A stretch of 55,016 bases of DNA, taken from NCBI GenBank assembly GCA_000720995.1, contig JOEL01000043.1, positions 1 through 55,016 of the forward strand, read 5' to 3'. Positions within the stretch are counted from its first letter, which is position 1. Every line of letters starts with the position of its first letter. This DNA is from Streptomyces celluloflavus (GTDB taxonomy: Bacteria > Actinomycetota > Actinomycetes > Streptomycetales > Streptomycetaceae). Positions 27,578 to 36,929 of the stretch are shown piece by piece. Position numbers and translations under genes: made by a program. The notes beneath the pieces are model-generated. The model saw only the letters and a program-made list of their open reading frames with translations, had not been told where the DNA came from and made no database searches.

Positions 27578-27909
27578 ACCGGCACGCTCCCGCCGCCCGC
27601 GCCGCTCCCGCCGAAGCCTTCCTGGAGGGCGTACTCGTTGGCGACGTAGGCACCGGCCATGGCGCGCAGGCTCTCCGCCGCGCTCTGGAGGATGTCCGTC
27701 AGATCGTGGATGTTCTGCTGTGCCGCCGTGGCGTGCTCGTTGTACGAGGTGTGCAGTTCGTCGGATTCCGGCAGCTTGCCGAAGGCGCCCGACGGTATCT
27801 CCACATGCGCCAGCGCCAGCGCGATCCGCGGGATCGCCTCCTGCTGGTGTTCGGTGGCGCTCGCACAGCTGAAAAGCGCGTCCGGATTGGTCTGGAAGCC
27901 CTGTCCCAT
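27574..27909 (-). CDS. small WXG100/ESX-associated protein
   Basis: A 111-residue helical protein that starts MGQGFQTNPDAL and has AHVEIPSGAFGKLPES in its middle and a Gly/Ser tail (GGSGAGGGSVPV). Its length, helical hairpin pattern and coupling to a WXG protein fit a DUF2580/ESX-type partner that forms a heterodimer for secretion. ATG 27909 is the first start of the operon; no strong ribosome binding site is visible. It is co-translated with the next gene. Confidence 0.6.
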   Translation of the reverse strand: MGQGFQTNPDALFSCASATEHQQEAIPRIALALAHVEIPSGAFGKLPESDELHTSYNEHATAAQQNIHDLTDILQSAAESLRAMAGAYVANEYALQEGFGGSGAGGGSVPV

Positions 27910-28239
27910 GCCCCGTTGTCCCCCTCGGCCGGGTCCGTCCGGGCCGCGCAGCGCGTGGCCCGGCCCCAGGCTAGGGATCTCGTGACACGGACCCGTCAAT
28001 GACCGGTCAACGGAGCCTCAGGTACCCCCCAAGTCTGGCCCAAGCCTCCGTCTGCGGCCATCCGAGGGCGCTGAGAGTGTCCGGCGGGGGAAGGATTGCC
28101 GTGGGGGTAACGGGCCGACGGTTCTGATTCCGGCCAAGGGTGCGTAATGTGACGGTAACCCCCTCACGTGATACTGGTGTGCCACACGTGTTTTTCCTGC
28201 GCGTGGACGGGCCGAATGACCTGCAAGGATTGGTGACCC
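27910..28239. promoter_or_regulatory. divergent region upstream of glnA2
   Basis: This 330-nt gap holds the promoters of the WXG operon and glnA2. TCACGTGA (28164-28171) and GTGTGCCACAC (28177-28187) are perfect short palindromes about 53-75 nt before the glnA2 start. I see no full GlnR box, and no gene. Confidence 0.3.
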
Positions 28240-29601
28240 ATGGACAAGCAGCAGGAGTTTGTGCTCCGAACGCTGGAGGAGCGCGATATCCGCTTCGTAC
28301 GGCTGTGGTTCACCGATGTTCTCGGGTTCCTCAAGTCCGTGGCGGTCGCCCCGGCGGAGCTTGAACAGGCGTTTGACGAGGGCATCGGCTTCGACGGCTC
28401 GGCGATCGAGGGATTCGCCCGAGTGTACGAATCCGACATGATCGCCAAGCCGGACCCCGGCACCTTCCAGATCCTGCCGTGGCGCGCCGAGGCCCCCGGC
28501 ACCGCCCGGATGTTCTGCGACATCCTGATGCCGGACGGCTCCCCCTCCTACGCCGACCCGCGCTATGTCCTCAAGCGCATCCTGGCCAAGACCTCCGACC
28601 TCGGGTTCACCTTCTACACCCACCCCGAGATCGAGTTCTTCCTGCTCAAGGACAAGCCCGTGGACGGCCAGCGGCCGACCCCCGGCGACTCCTCGGGCTA
28701 CTTCGACCACACCCCGCAGAACGTCGGGATGGACTTCCGCCGGCAGGCCATCACGATGCTGGAGTCGATGGGCATCTCGGTGGAGTTCAGCCACCACGAG
28801 GGCGCCCCCGGCCAGCAGGAGATCGACCTGCGGTACGCCGACGCGCTGTCCACCGCCGACAACATCATGACCTTCCGGCTCGTGATGAAGCAGGTCGCGC
28901 TGGAACAGGGCGTCCAGGCCACGTTCATGCCCAAGCCGTTCTCCGAGTACCCCGGCTCCGGGATGCACACCCACCTCTCGCTCTTCGAGGGCGACCGCAA
29001 CGCCTTCCACGAGTCCGGCGCCGAGTACCAACTCTCCAAGGTGGGACGGTCGTTCATCGCCGGACTGCTGCGGCACGCCGGCGAGATCTCCGCCGTCACC
29101 AACCAGTGGGTCAACTCCTACAAGCGCATCTGGGGCGGCGCCAACCGCACCGCGGGCGCCGGCGGCGAGGCCCCCTCGTACATCTGCTGGGGCCACAACA
29201 ACCGCTCCGCGCTCATCCGCGTCCCGATGTACAAGCCCGGCAAGATGGGCTCCACCCGCGTCGAGGTCCGCTCCATCGACTCGGGCGCCAACCCGTATCT
29301 GACGTACGCGGTGCTGCTCGCCGCCGGCCTCAAGGGCATCGAGGCGGGCTACGAACTCCCGCCCGGCGCCGACGACGACGTCTGGGCGCTCTCCGACGCC
29401 GAGCGCCGTGCCATGGGCATCGAACCGTTGCCGCAGAACCTCGGCGAGGCCATCGACCTCATGGAGCGCAGCGAACTGGTCGCCGAAACCCTCGGCGAGC
29501 ACGTCTTCGACTTCTTCCTGCGCAACAAGAAGCAGGAGTGGGAGGAGTACCGCTCCGAGGTCACCGCGTTCGAGCTGCGCAAGATGCTGCCGGTTCTCTG
29601 A
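28240..29601 (+). CDS. glnA2: glutamine synthetase-like ligase (GlnA2, probable gamma-glutamylpolyamine synthetase)
   Basis: A 453-residue type I GS fold. Metal and ATP sites are present (FDGSAIEGFARV, PEIEFF, SHHEGAPGQQEIDLRY, HTHLS, NNRSALIRVP, RVEVRSIDSGANPYL). In true adenylylated GS enzymes the segment before the adenylylation Tyr reads NLYDLPPEE; here the region is GYELPPGADDD, so the usual Tyr target is absent. The order glnA2-glnE matches S. coelicolor SCO2241 to SCO2234 neighbourhood, where GlnA2 was shown to glutamylate polyamines. Function is by orthology. It lies 23 nt upstream of glnE. Confidence 0.85.
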   Translation: MDKQQEFVLRTLEERDIRFVRLWFTDVLGFLKSVAVAPAELEQAFDEGIGFDGSAIEGFARVYESDMIAKPDPGTFQILPWRAEAPGTARMFCDILMPDGSPSYADPRYVLKRILAKTSDLGFTFYTHPEIEFFLLKDKPVDGQRPTPGDSSGYFDHTPQNVGMDFRRQAITMLESMGISVEFSHHEGAPGQQEIDLRYADALSTADNIMTFRLVMKQVALEQGVQATFMPKPFSEYPGSGMHTHLSLFEGDRNAFHESGAEYQLSKVGRSFIAGLLRHAGEISAVTNQWVNSYKRIWGGANRTAGAGGEAPSYICWGHNNRSALIRVPMYKPGKMGSTRVEVRSIDSGANPYLTYAVLLAAGLKGIEAGYELPPGADDDVWALSDAERRAMGIEPLPQNLGEAIDLMERSELVAETLGEHVFDFFLRNKKQEWEEYRSEVTAFELRKMLPVL

Positions 29602-29624
29602 GCCCCCCCGAGAGGCGGCCCGCC

Positions 29625-32600
29625 ATGGCACTACCCGCTCCGCAGGGACGGCGGAGCAGCGCCTTCATCCGGCTGCTGAGGCACGGTTTCACCCAGCCCT
29701 CGGCGGCCGGACTGCTGCTCGACGCCCCCGAACTCGCCCCCGTACGCGATGACTCGGTGCTGCTCGAAGCGCTCGGTGCCACCGCGGACCCCGATCTGGC
29801 GCTGCTCGGCCTGGTCCGCCTGGTGGAGGCCCAGGACCCGGACGACCAGCAGGAGCTGCTGAGCACCGTCGTCGCGGCGAAACCGCTGCGCGACCGGCTG
29901 CTGGGGGTGCTGGGCGCCTCCGAGGCGCTCGGCGACCACCTCGCCCGGCATCCGCACGACTGGCGGTCGCTGGTCACCTACGAGTCGGCCGATCTGCACC
30001 CCGGCACCCCGGAGTTCGAGGAGTCGCTCGCCGAGGGCATCTGGGGCGAACGGGGCGCGGACCGCCCCCGCGCGGATGCGCTGCGGGCCGCCTACCGCAG
30101 GTGTCTGCTGGGCATCGCGGCCCGCGATGTGTGCGGCACCACCGATGTCGCGGAGACCGCGGCGGAACTGGCGGACCTGGCCACCGCCACGGTGCGCGCC
30201 GCCCTGGAGATCTCCCGCGAGGAGCAGCCGGGCGACGCGGCCGTCTGCCGGCTCTCCGTCATCGGCATGGGCAAATGCGGCGGCCGCGAGCTGAACTACG
30301 TCTCGGACGTCGACGTCATCTTCGTCGCCGAACCGAAGGAGGGGGTGGAGGAGGCCGCCGCGCTCCGGTCCGCCACCCGGATAGCCGCCCGGATGATGCG
30401 GGTCTGCTCGGACATCACCGCCGAGGGCACCATCTGGCCGGTGGACGCCAACCTGCGCCCCGAGGGCCGCAACGGCCCGCTCGTCCGCACCCTGAGCAGC
30501 CATCTCGCCTACTACCAGCGCTGGGCCAAGACCTGGGAGTTCCAGGCGCTGCTCAAGGCCCGCCCGATGGCCGGCGATCCGGAGCTGGGGCGCGCCTACG
30601 TCGAGGGGCTCTCCCCGATGGTCTGGCAGGCCGCCGAGCGGGACAACTTCGTCGCCGACGTCCGGCAGATGCGCCGCCGGGTCGTCGAGAACATCCCCGC
30701 CGACCGGGTCGACCGGGAACTCAAACTCGGCCCCGGCGGGCTGCGCGACGTCGAATTCGCCGTCCAGCTCCTCCAGTTGGTGCACGGCCGCAGCGATGCG
30801 ACGCTGCGCAGCGCCACCACCCTGGAGGCGCTCGGCGCGCTCGCGGCCGGCGGTTACGTCGGGCGCCAGGACGCCGCCGCGCTGGACGCCGCCTACCGCT
30901 TCCTGCGCACCCTGGAGCACCGCATCCAGCTCTACCGGATGCGCCGTACGCATCTGATGCCCGAGAGCGACGCCGATCTGCGCCGGCTGGCCCGCTCGCT
31001 GGGCATGCGCACCGAGGCGGTGGACACCCTCCGCAGGGAGTGGAAGTGGCACGCCCGCGAGGTGCGCCGCATCCACGAAAAACTGTTCTACCGGCCGCTG
31101 TTGGACGCCGTCGCCCATCTCGAACCCGGCGAGACCCGGCTGTCCGCCAAGGCCGCGGGCCACCGCCTCGAAGCGCTGGGCTACGCGGACCCGGTGGCCG
31201 CGCTGCGTCATCTGGAGGCACTGGCCTCAGGCGTCACCCGCAAGGCCGCGATTCAGCGTACGCTGCTGCCCGTGCTGCTCTCCTGGTTCGCGGACTCCGC
31301 CGACCCGGACGCCGGACTGCTCAACTTCCGCAAGGTTTCCGACGCGCTCGGCAAGACCCCCTGGTACCTGCGCCTGCTGCGCGACGAGGGCGCCGCCGCC
31401 GAGAACCTCGCCCGGGTGCTCTCCGCCGGACGGCTCGCCCCCGATCTGCTGCTGCGCGCGCCCGAGGCGGTCGCCCTGCTCGGCGCCCCCGACGGCCTGC
31501 GGCCGCGCGGCCGGGCTGCCCTGGAGCAGGAGGTGCTGGCCGCGGTCGGCCGCGCGGACGGCGCCGAAGCGGCGGTCGCGGCGGCCCGCGGGGTGCGCCG
31601 CCGGGAGCTGTTCCGCACCGCCGCCGCCGACCTGATCGGCGCGTACGGCACGGAGGGCAGCCCGGCGGAGAAGGACCACGGGAGCGCCATCGACGTCGTC
31701 GGCTCCGCCGTCTCCGACCTCACCGCCGCCACCCTCGCCGGTGCGCTGCGGGCCGCCGTCCGCGAGCAGTGGGGCGACACCCTGCCCACCCGCTTCACGG
31801 TGATCGGCGTGGGCCGCTTCGGCGGCCACGAGCTGAGCTACGGCTCGGACGCCGATGTGCTGTTCGTGCACGAACCCCGGGAGGGAGCCGACGAGCAGGA
31901 GGCCGCCAAGGCCGCCCGCGCCGTCGCCGACGAGATGCGCCGGCTGCTCCAACTGCCGTCCGCCGACCCGCCGTTGCCGATCGACGCGGACCTGCGCCCG
32001 GAGGGCAGGTCCGGTCCGCTGGTGCGCACCCTCGCCTCGTACGCGGCCTACTACCGCCGCTGGTCGCTGGTGTGGGAGGCGCAGGCACTGCTGCGCGCCG
32101 AACCGGTCGCGGGCGACGCCGGGCTGGGCCAGCGCTTCCTCGACCTGATCGATCCGCTGCGCTATCCGGTCGAGGGCCTCGGCGAGGACGCGATCCGCGA
32201 GATCCGCCGGCTCAAGGCCCGGATGGAGTCCGAGCGGCTGCCGCGCGGCGCCGACCCGACCACCCACACCAAGCTGGGGCGCGGCGGTCTGAGCGATGTC
32301 GAGTGGACCGTCCAGCTGCTCCAGATGCGGCACGGCTGGTGCGTCCCCGGGCTGCGCACCACCCGCACCCGCGAGGCGCTGGCCGCCGCCCACGCCGCCG
32401 GGCTGGTCGGCACCGAGGAGGCGCAGACCCTGGACGAGGCGTGGGTGCTGGCGGCCCGGGTGCGCAACGCCGTGATGCTGGTCCGCGGCCGCCCCGGCGA
32501 CACCTTCCCGGTGGACGGCCGGGAGCTGGCGGCGGTCGGCCGCTACCTCGGCTACGAGGAGGGCCACGTCGGGGAGATGCTCGACGACTACCGCCGCATC

Positions 32601-32648
32601 ACCCGGCGGGCGCGGGGCGTGGTGGAGGAACTCTTCTACGAGGGGTGA
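29625..32648 (+). CDS. glnE: bifunctional glutamine synthetase adenylyltransferase/deadenylase
   Basis: A 1007-residue two-domain nucleotidyltransferase that adenylylates and deadenylylates glutamine synthetase in response to nitrogen state. Both catalytic domains are intact: GMGKCGGRELNYVSDVDVIF (about 215-235) in the N-terminal half and GVGRFGGHELSYGSDADVLF (about 730-750) in the C-terminal half. ATG 29625 follows AGAGG by 9 nt. It probably shares a transcript with glnA2, yet GlnA2 lacks the target Tyr motif, so its real substrate must be another GS elsewhere in the genome. Confidence 0.95.
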   Translation: MALPAPQGRRSSAFIRLLRHGFTQPSAAGLLLDAPELAPVRDDSVLLEALGATADPDLALLGLVRLVEAQDPDDQQELLSTVVAAKPLRDRLLGVLGASEALGDHLARHPHDWRSLVTYESADLHPGTPEFEESLAEGIWGERGADRPRADALRAAYRRCLLGIAARDVCGTTDVAETAAELADLATATVRAALEISREEQPGDAAVCRLSVIGMGKCGGRELNYVSDVDVIFVAEPKEGVEEAAALRSATRIAARMMRVCSDITAEGTIWPVDANLRPEGRNGPLVRTLSSHLAYYQRWAKTWEFQALLKARPMAGDPELGRAYVEGLSPMVWQAAERDNFVADVRQMRRRVVENIPADRVDRELKLGPGGLRDVEFAVQLLQLVHGRSDATLRSATTLEALGALAAGGYVGRQDAAALDAAYRFLRTLEHRIQLYRMRRTHLMPESDADLRRLARSLGMRTEAVDTLRREWKWHAREVRRIHEKLFYRPLLDAVAHLEPGETRLSAKAAGHRLEALGYADPVAALRHLEALASGVTRKAAIQRTLLPVLLSWFADSADPDAGLLNFRKVSDALGKTPWYLRLLRDEGAAAENLARVLSAGRLAPDLLLRAPEAVALLGAPDGLRPRGRAALEQEVLAAVGRADGAEAAVAAARGVRRRELFRTAAADLIGAYGTEGSPAEKDHGSAIDVVGSAVSDLTAATLAGALRAAVREQWGDTLPTRFTVIGVGRFGGHELSYGSDADVLFVHEPREGADEQEAAKAARAVADEMRRLLQLPSADPPLPIDADLRPEGRSGPLVRTLASYAAYYRRWSLVWEAQALLRAEPVAGDAGLGQRFLDLIDPLRYPVEGLGEDAIREIRRLKARMESERLPRGADPTTHTKLGRGGLSDVEWTVQLLQMRHGWCVPGLRTTRTREALAAAHAAGLVGTEEAQTLDEAWVLAARVRNAVMLVRGRPGDTFPVDGRELAAVGRYLGYEEGHVGEMLDDYRRITRRARGVVEELFYEG

Positions 32649-32673
32649 GCGGCCCGCCGGCCGGCCGCCCGCG

Positions 32674-33285
32674 CTACGGCAGCCCGGCCGCCATCGCGCG
32701 GACCCGCTCCAGGACGCCCGCCAGCGACAGCTCGAAGGCGGTGTCGGCGCGCGCGGGGCCGGTGGCGGCGAGCGCCCGCGCCAGCCGCGGGGCGGCCCGC
32801 TCGTCGGCGACCTCCCACATCGTCTCCGGGGCGGCCAGGTCCAGCGCCGAGCCCAGCACCACGTTCTCCAGCGCCGCGATGACCGGAATGACGGTGGGCG
32901 GTGCGAAGCCGGCGTCCAGCAGTAGCCCGGCGGCCCGCTCGTACTGGGCCAGGACCTTCGGCGCCCGCACCGGCGACGCGGTGAGCAGCGGGATCGCGCG
33001 CGGATGGGCGGCGAAGGCGGCGCGGTAGGAGCGCGCCCAGGACTCCAGGGCCGCGTCCCACGGGCCGCCGTCGAGCGCCGAGGAGTCGATGGCCTCGGCC
33101 ACCCGCTCCCGCAGCAGCTCGATCACCCCGGCCCGGCCGTCCACGTGGTGATACACCGAAGCGGTCTGCACACCGAGCGACCGGGCTATCTGCGGAACGC
33201 TGAACTCGCCCTGCGCGTCGACGAGTCGCAGCGCCGTCGTGGCGATCCGCGCCCGGTCCAGCAGCGGTTTGCGCGGTCTCGCCAT
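32674..33285 (-). CDS. TetR-family regulator
   Basis: A 203-residue protein: TetR HTH at about 10-55 (IARSLGVQTASVYHHVDGRAG, with TASVYHHV as recognition helix) and a C-terminal ligand domain of the TetR_C type (AALESWARSYRAAFAAHPRA). ATG 33285 follows GGGAG. It is divergent from the permease-amidohydrolase operon, and a 19-bp palindrome lies between them, so it probably represses that operon and itself. Ligand unknown, perhaps the permease substrate. Confidence 0.9.
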   Translation of the reverse strand: MARPRKPLLDRARIATTALRLVDAQGEFSVPQIARSLGVQTASVYHHVDGRAGVIELLRERVAEAIDSSALDGGPWDAALESWARSYRAAFAAHPRAIPLLTASPVRAPKVLAQYERAAGLLLDAGFAPPTVIPVIAALENVVLGSALDLAAPETMWEVADERAAPRLARALAATGPARADTAFELSLAGVLERVRAMAAGLP

Positions 33286-33343
33286 GTTGTCACTCCCACC
33301 CGTGAGGTCTTCCCGAATCGTACGGGCGGGGCTACATTGCAGA

Positions 33344-33362
33344 AACCGAAAGTCTTTAGGTT
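33344..33362. promoter_or_regulatory. 19-bp palindromic operator between TetR and the permease operon
   Basis: AACCGAAAGTCTTTAGGTT is a palindrome of the form AACCnAAAGnCTTTnGGTT. It lies 59 nt from the TetR start and 160 nt from the permease start. Length and symmetry fit TetR binding. Confidence 0.6.
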
Positions 33363-33521
33363 CCGGCTCCGGTCCACGGTTCCTATGTCCTGCTCGCGGT
33401 CCGGTGGGCGTCGTCAACGACGAGGCCCCCGGCGGCTGCCGCCTCGCGCCGTGCCACCCGTACACGCGCCCGGCGCTCCGCCGTCCGCGCTCCGCCTCCC
33501 CCGCAGAAGGGCACCAGCGCC

Positions 33522-35159
33522 ATGGCCGTAGCGCCCGAGACCCGAGACGGGCCGCCGACGCGGCCGTCCGGCCCACCCGGACCCGCCACCGTCCCCGGAC
33601 CCGGCCCCTCCGACGCCTCGACACCGACCGCCGGCACACTGCGCCGCGGCACCCTGGGCGTCGCGGACATCGCCTTCTTCGTCATCTCCGCCGCCGCCCC
33701 GCTCACCGTCATGGCCGGTGTCGCCCCGCTCGCCATCGGCGCCGGCGGCGTCGGCGCGCCCGTCGGCTACCTCCTCGCCGGCGCCACCCTCGCGCTCTTC
33801 GCGGTCGGCTTCACGACCATGGCCCGCCACGTCCGCAGCGGCGGCGGCTTCTACGCCTTCATCACCCGGGGCCTGGGCCGCCCGGCCGGCTTCGGCGCCG
33901 CCACCGTGGCGCTGCTCGCGTACAACGGCATGCAGATCGGCGTCTACGGGCTGCTCGCCACCGGCACCCAGGACGCCCTCGAAGCGCTCTGGGGCATCCA
34001 CGTCCCCTGGCCGCCGATCGCCGTCGCGGGCGTCTTCGTGATCTGGTTCCTCGGCTACCGCAGTATCGACTTCGGCGCCAAGGTCCTCGGCGTCCTGCTG
34101 CTCGCCGAGACCGGCATCCTCGTCCTGCTCGCCGGGGGAGTGCTGCTGCGCGGCGGCGCGCACGGCCTCACCCTGGACTCCCTGGCCCCCGGCAACGTCC
34201 TGGTGCCCGGCACCGGTGCGGTCCTCGCCTTCGCCTTCGCCGCCTTCACCGGCTTCGAGTCGACCGCCATCTACCGCCGCGAGGCCCGCGATCCGGCCCG
34301 CACGATCCCGCGCGCCACCTATATCGCGGTCGCCTTCCTCGGGCTCTTCTACGCCTTCACCGTCTGGATCGTCATCCAGGCGGTCGGCAGCGACGAGATC
34401 GTCGGGGCCGCCGTCCAGGACCCGGCCGGCCTCTTCTTCACCGCGACCACCCACTACGTCGGCACCTGGGCCGCCGACCTGATGCACGTCTTCATCGTCA
34501 CCAGCATCCTCGCCTCCCAACTGGCCTTCCACAACGCGATCAACCGCTACGGCCTCGCGCTCTCCCGGGAGGGCGTGCTGCCCGCCGCGCTCGGCCGCGT
34601 CCACCGCCGGCACGGCTCGCCGTACACCGCCGGTGTGGTGCAGAGCGCCCTCGCGCTCGTCGTCGTCCTCGGCTTCGCCGTCGCCGGCGCGGACCCCTAC
34701 CAGCAGCTGCTGCTGTGGATGAACACTCCGGGAATGCTGGGCCTGCTGGCGCTCCAGGCGGTCACCGCCGCCGTGCCGCTGTACTTCCGGCGTTTCACCC
34801 ACCGGGAGGGCGCGCTGCGCACCCGTATCGTGCCGATCGCCGCCACCGTCCTGATGGCGGGCGCCCTCTGCCTGGTCATCACCAAGATCGACCTGATGAC
34901 GGGCGCACCGCTCGCCACCAACGCCGCCCTGGTCCTCACCGTCCCCGCCGCCTTCGTCCTCGGCCTGCTCCTCGCCCGCCGCCTGCGCCGCACCCGCCCC
35001 GCGGTCTACGCGGGCTTCGCGGCGGAGCCGCCCGGGGAGGCGGAACCGGCGGACGGGGAACGGGCGGCGCCGGCACCGGCCGCGGCGGAACGGGCGGCGC
35101 ACACCGGGCCGCACACCGGGCCGCCCACCGCCTCCGCCGCCACCCCGCCCACCCGCTGA
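33522..35159 (+). CDS. APC-superfamily amino acid/amine permease
   Basis: A 545-residue permease with 12 predicted helices starting at about 45 (LGVADIAFFVISAAAPLTVM), the family G-x-G-x-x loop region GGFYAFITRGLG, and a conserved FESTAIYRREARDPARTIPRA segment after helix 6. The N-terminal 40 and C-terminal 60 residues are Pro/Ala/Thr-rich cytoplasmic tails. It imports an amino acid or amine. 35 nt separate it from the amidohydrolase, so a catabolic pair is likely: uptake, then hydrolysis of the same compound. Substrate not identified. Confidence 0.88.
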   Translation: MAVAPETRDGPPTRPSGPPGPATVPGPGPSDASTPTAGTLRRGTLGVADIAFFVISAAAPLTVMAGVAPLAIGAGGVGAPVGYLLAGATLALFAVGFTTMARHVRSGGGFYAFITRGLGRPAGFGAATVALLAYNGMQIGVYGLLATGTQDALEALWGIHVPWPPIAVAGVFVIWFLGYRSIDFGAKVLGVLLLAETGILVLLAGGVLLRGGAHGLTLDSLAPGNVLVPGTGAVLAFAFAAFTGFESTAIYRREARDPARTIPRATYIAVAFLGLFYAFTVWIVIQAVGSDEIVGAAVQDPAGLFFTATTHYVGTWAADLMHVFIVTSILASQLAFHNAINRYGLALSREGVLPAALGRVHRRHGSPYTAGVVQSALALVVVLGFAVAGADPYQQLLLWMNTPGMLGLLALQAVTAAVPLYFRRFTHREGALRTRIVPIAATVLMAGALCLVITKIDLMTGAPLATNAALVLTVPAAFVLGLLLARRLRRTRPAVYAGFAAEPPGEAEPADGERAAPAPAAAERAAHTGPHTGPPTASAATPPTR

Positions 35160-35194
35160 CCCCCCGATCCGCCCGACCCGCCCAAGGAGCCCCC

Positions 35195-36847
35195 GTGCCG
35201 ACCGTGCCCGCCGCGTCCTCCCCGCTCACCATCGCCGACACCGTGCTGACCGGTGCGCGGATCCGCACCCTCGACCCCCGGCGGCCCTGGGCCGAGGCCG
35301 TCGCCGTCAAGGACGGCACGATCGTCGCGGTCGGCGACGCGCGGGACGTACGGGACTGGCGGGGCGCGGCGACCGAGGTCGTCGACCTGGCGGGGGCCAC
35401 CCTCACCCCCGGCCTCGTCGACGGACACAGCCACCCGGTCTGGGGCGTCGAGATGTCCACCGGCCTCGACCTCTCCGGCTGCCGCGACCTCGACGGGCTG
35501 CGCACCGCCCTCGCCGCCGCCGCCCGCGCACTGCCCCCGGGCGGCTGGGTGACCGGCTGGGGGCTGGACCACAACGTCTTCGGCGACCGGCCCATCCACC
35601 GCGACCTGATCGAGGACGTGCTCGGCGGCGCGCCCGCCTTCCTCCGGCTCTACGACGGCCATTCGGCGCTGGCCGACGGCCGCGCCCTGGCGGCCGCCGG
35701 GATCGACGGGCCACGGGAGTTCGCCCAGCGCGCCAGCGTGGTCTGCGACGACTCCGGCCGGCCCACCGGGCATCTCGTGGAGCACGCCGCCACGGACCTG
35801 CTGCGGCCCGTCCTGCCGCGCCCCTCGGCCGCCGACCGGCGGGCGCGGCTGCTCGCGCTGCTCGGCGAGATGGCCGCGGCCGGGCTGACCGGCGCACATG
35901 TCATGGACCTCCAGGACCCGGACGCCCTCCACCTGCTGGCCGGTATCGAGGCGGACGCCGACCTCCCGCTGCGGCTGCGGCTCGCGCCCTGGTGCATGCC
36001 CGGTGTGGACGCCGACGGCCTCGACCACCTCGTCGCGCTCCAGCGGCTCACCGGCCGGCGCTGGCGGGTGGGCGGGGTGAAGTTCTTCATGGACGGCACC
36101 GTCGAGGGCGGTACGGCCTGGCTGGAGCGGGCCGACTGCCACGGCCAGGGCACGGAGGCGTTCTGGCCGGACCCCGCGGCGTACACCCGCGCCGTGCACC
36201 ACCTGGACCGCGCCGGGGTCCGCACCGCCACGCACGCCATCGGCGACGCCGCCGTCCGGCACGTCCTGGACACCGTCGAGGCGCTCGGCGCCGACCGGGC
36301 GCCCGGCCGCTACCGGCACCGCGTCGAGCACATCGAGACCGTGCCGGACGAGCAGCTGCCACGGTTCGCCGCCCTGGGCGTCGCCGCCTCCATGCAGCCC
36401 ACCCACACCGCGTACACCCGCGCCGACCACACCGACGCCTGGTCGCAGCGGATCGGCACGGAGCGGGCGGAGCGGGCCTGGCGGTGCCGCGATCTGCGGG
36501 ACGCGGGCGCGGTGCTGGTCCTCGGCTCCGACTGGCCGATCGCGCACCACGATCCGCGCCAGGTCATGGCCACCGCCCGGCTGCGGCGCCCCGCGGGCGA
36601 GCCCGGCACCGCGCCGGTCACCCCCGGCCAGGCGCTGACCGGTCTGATGGCGCTGGAGGGCTGTACGTCGCACACCGCGCTGGCGGCCGGCGAGGAGGCG
36701 GTGGCGGGCCGGATCGCCCCCGGCTACCGGGCCGATCTCACGGCCCTGGGCGTCGATCCGGTGACCGCCCCGGCCGACGAGCTGGGCACCGCCCCCGTCC
36801 GGCTGACGATGACCGGCGGCCGGATCACCCACCGGGCGGTGGGATAG
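35195..36847 (+). CDS. YtcJ-like metal-dependent amidohydrolase
   Basis: A 550-residue amidohydrolase_3 family enzyme: metal motif DGHSHP, carboxylated-Lys or bridging region GGVKFFMDGTVEGGT, His motifs THAIGD and RVEHIET, and the terminal Asp in GSDWPIAHHDP. GTG 35195 follows AAGGAG by 5 nt. It is downstream of, and probably cotranscribed with, the APC permease under the TetR palindrome. Relatives act on N-formyl or N-acyl compounds and other amides; the substrate is not known here. Confidence 0.9.
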   Translation: MPTVPAASSPLTIADTVLTGARIRTLDPRRPWAEAVAVKDGTIVAVGDARDVRDWRGAATEVVDLAGATLTPGLVDGHSHPVWGVEMSTGLDLSGCRDLDGLRTALAAAARALPPGGWVTGWGLDHNVFGDRPIHRDLIEDVLGGAPAFLRLYDGHSALADGRALAAAGIDGPREFAQRASVVCDDSGRPTGHLVEHAATDLLRPVLPRPSAADRRARLLALLGEMAAAGLTGAHVMDLQDPDALHLLAGIEADADLPLRLRLAPWCMPGVDADGLDHLVALQRLTGRRWRVGGVKFFMDGTVEGGTAWLERADCHGQGTEAFWPDPAAYTRAVHHLDRAGVRTATHAIGDAAVRHVLDTVEALGADRAPGRYRHRVEHIETVPDEQLPRFAALGVAASMQPTHTAYTRADHTDAWSQRIGTERAERAWRCRDLRDAGAVLVLGSDWPIAHHDPRQVMATARLRRPAGEPGTAPVTPGQALTGLMALEGCTSHTALAAGEEAVAGRIAPGYRADLTALGVDPVTAPADELGTAPVRLTMTGGRITHRAVG

Positions 36848-36929
36848 CCCCCGGCCCCTCGCTCCGTTCGCGTGCGGCGGACGGGCACCGGCCGGCTCGC
36901 GCCCGCGCCCCGTCCGCCCCGTCCCGCCG

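Noticed and set aside
28140-28200. GlnR box upstream of glnA2
   Set aside because: GTGAC and GGTAAC are present, but the spacing and second half do not fit the GlnR consensus.
28479-33028. Very long open frames overlapping glnA2 and glnE in other frames and on the other strand
   Set aside because: They are GC-skew shadows: Arg/Pro/Ala/Gly-rich with no family motif, while the opposite frames encode GlnA2 and GlnE with full catalytic motifs.
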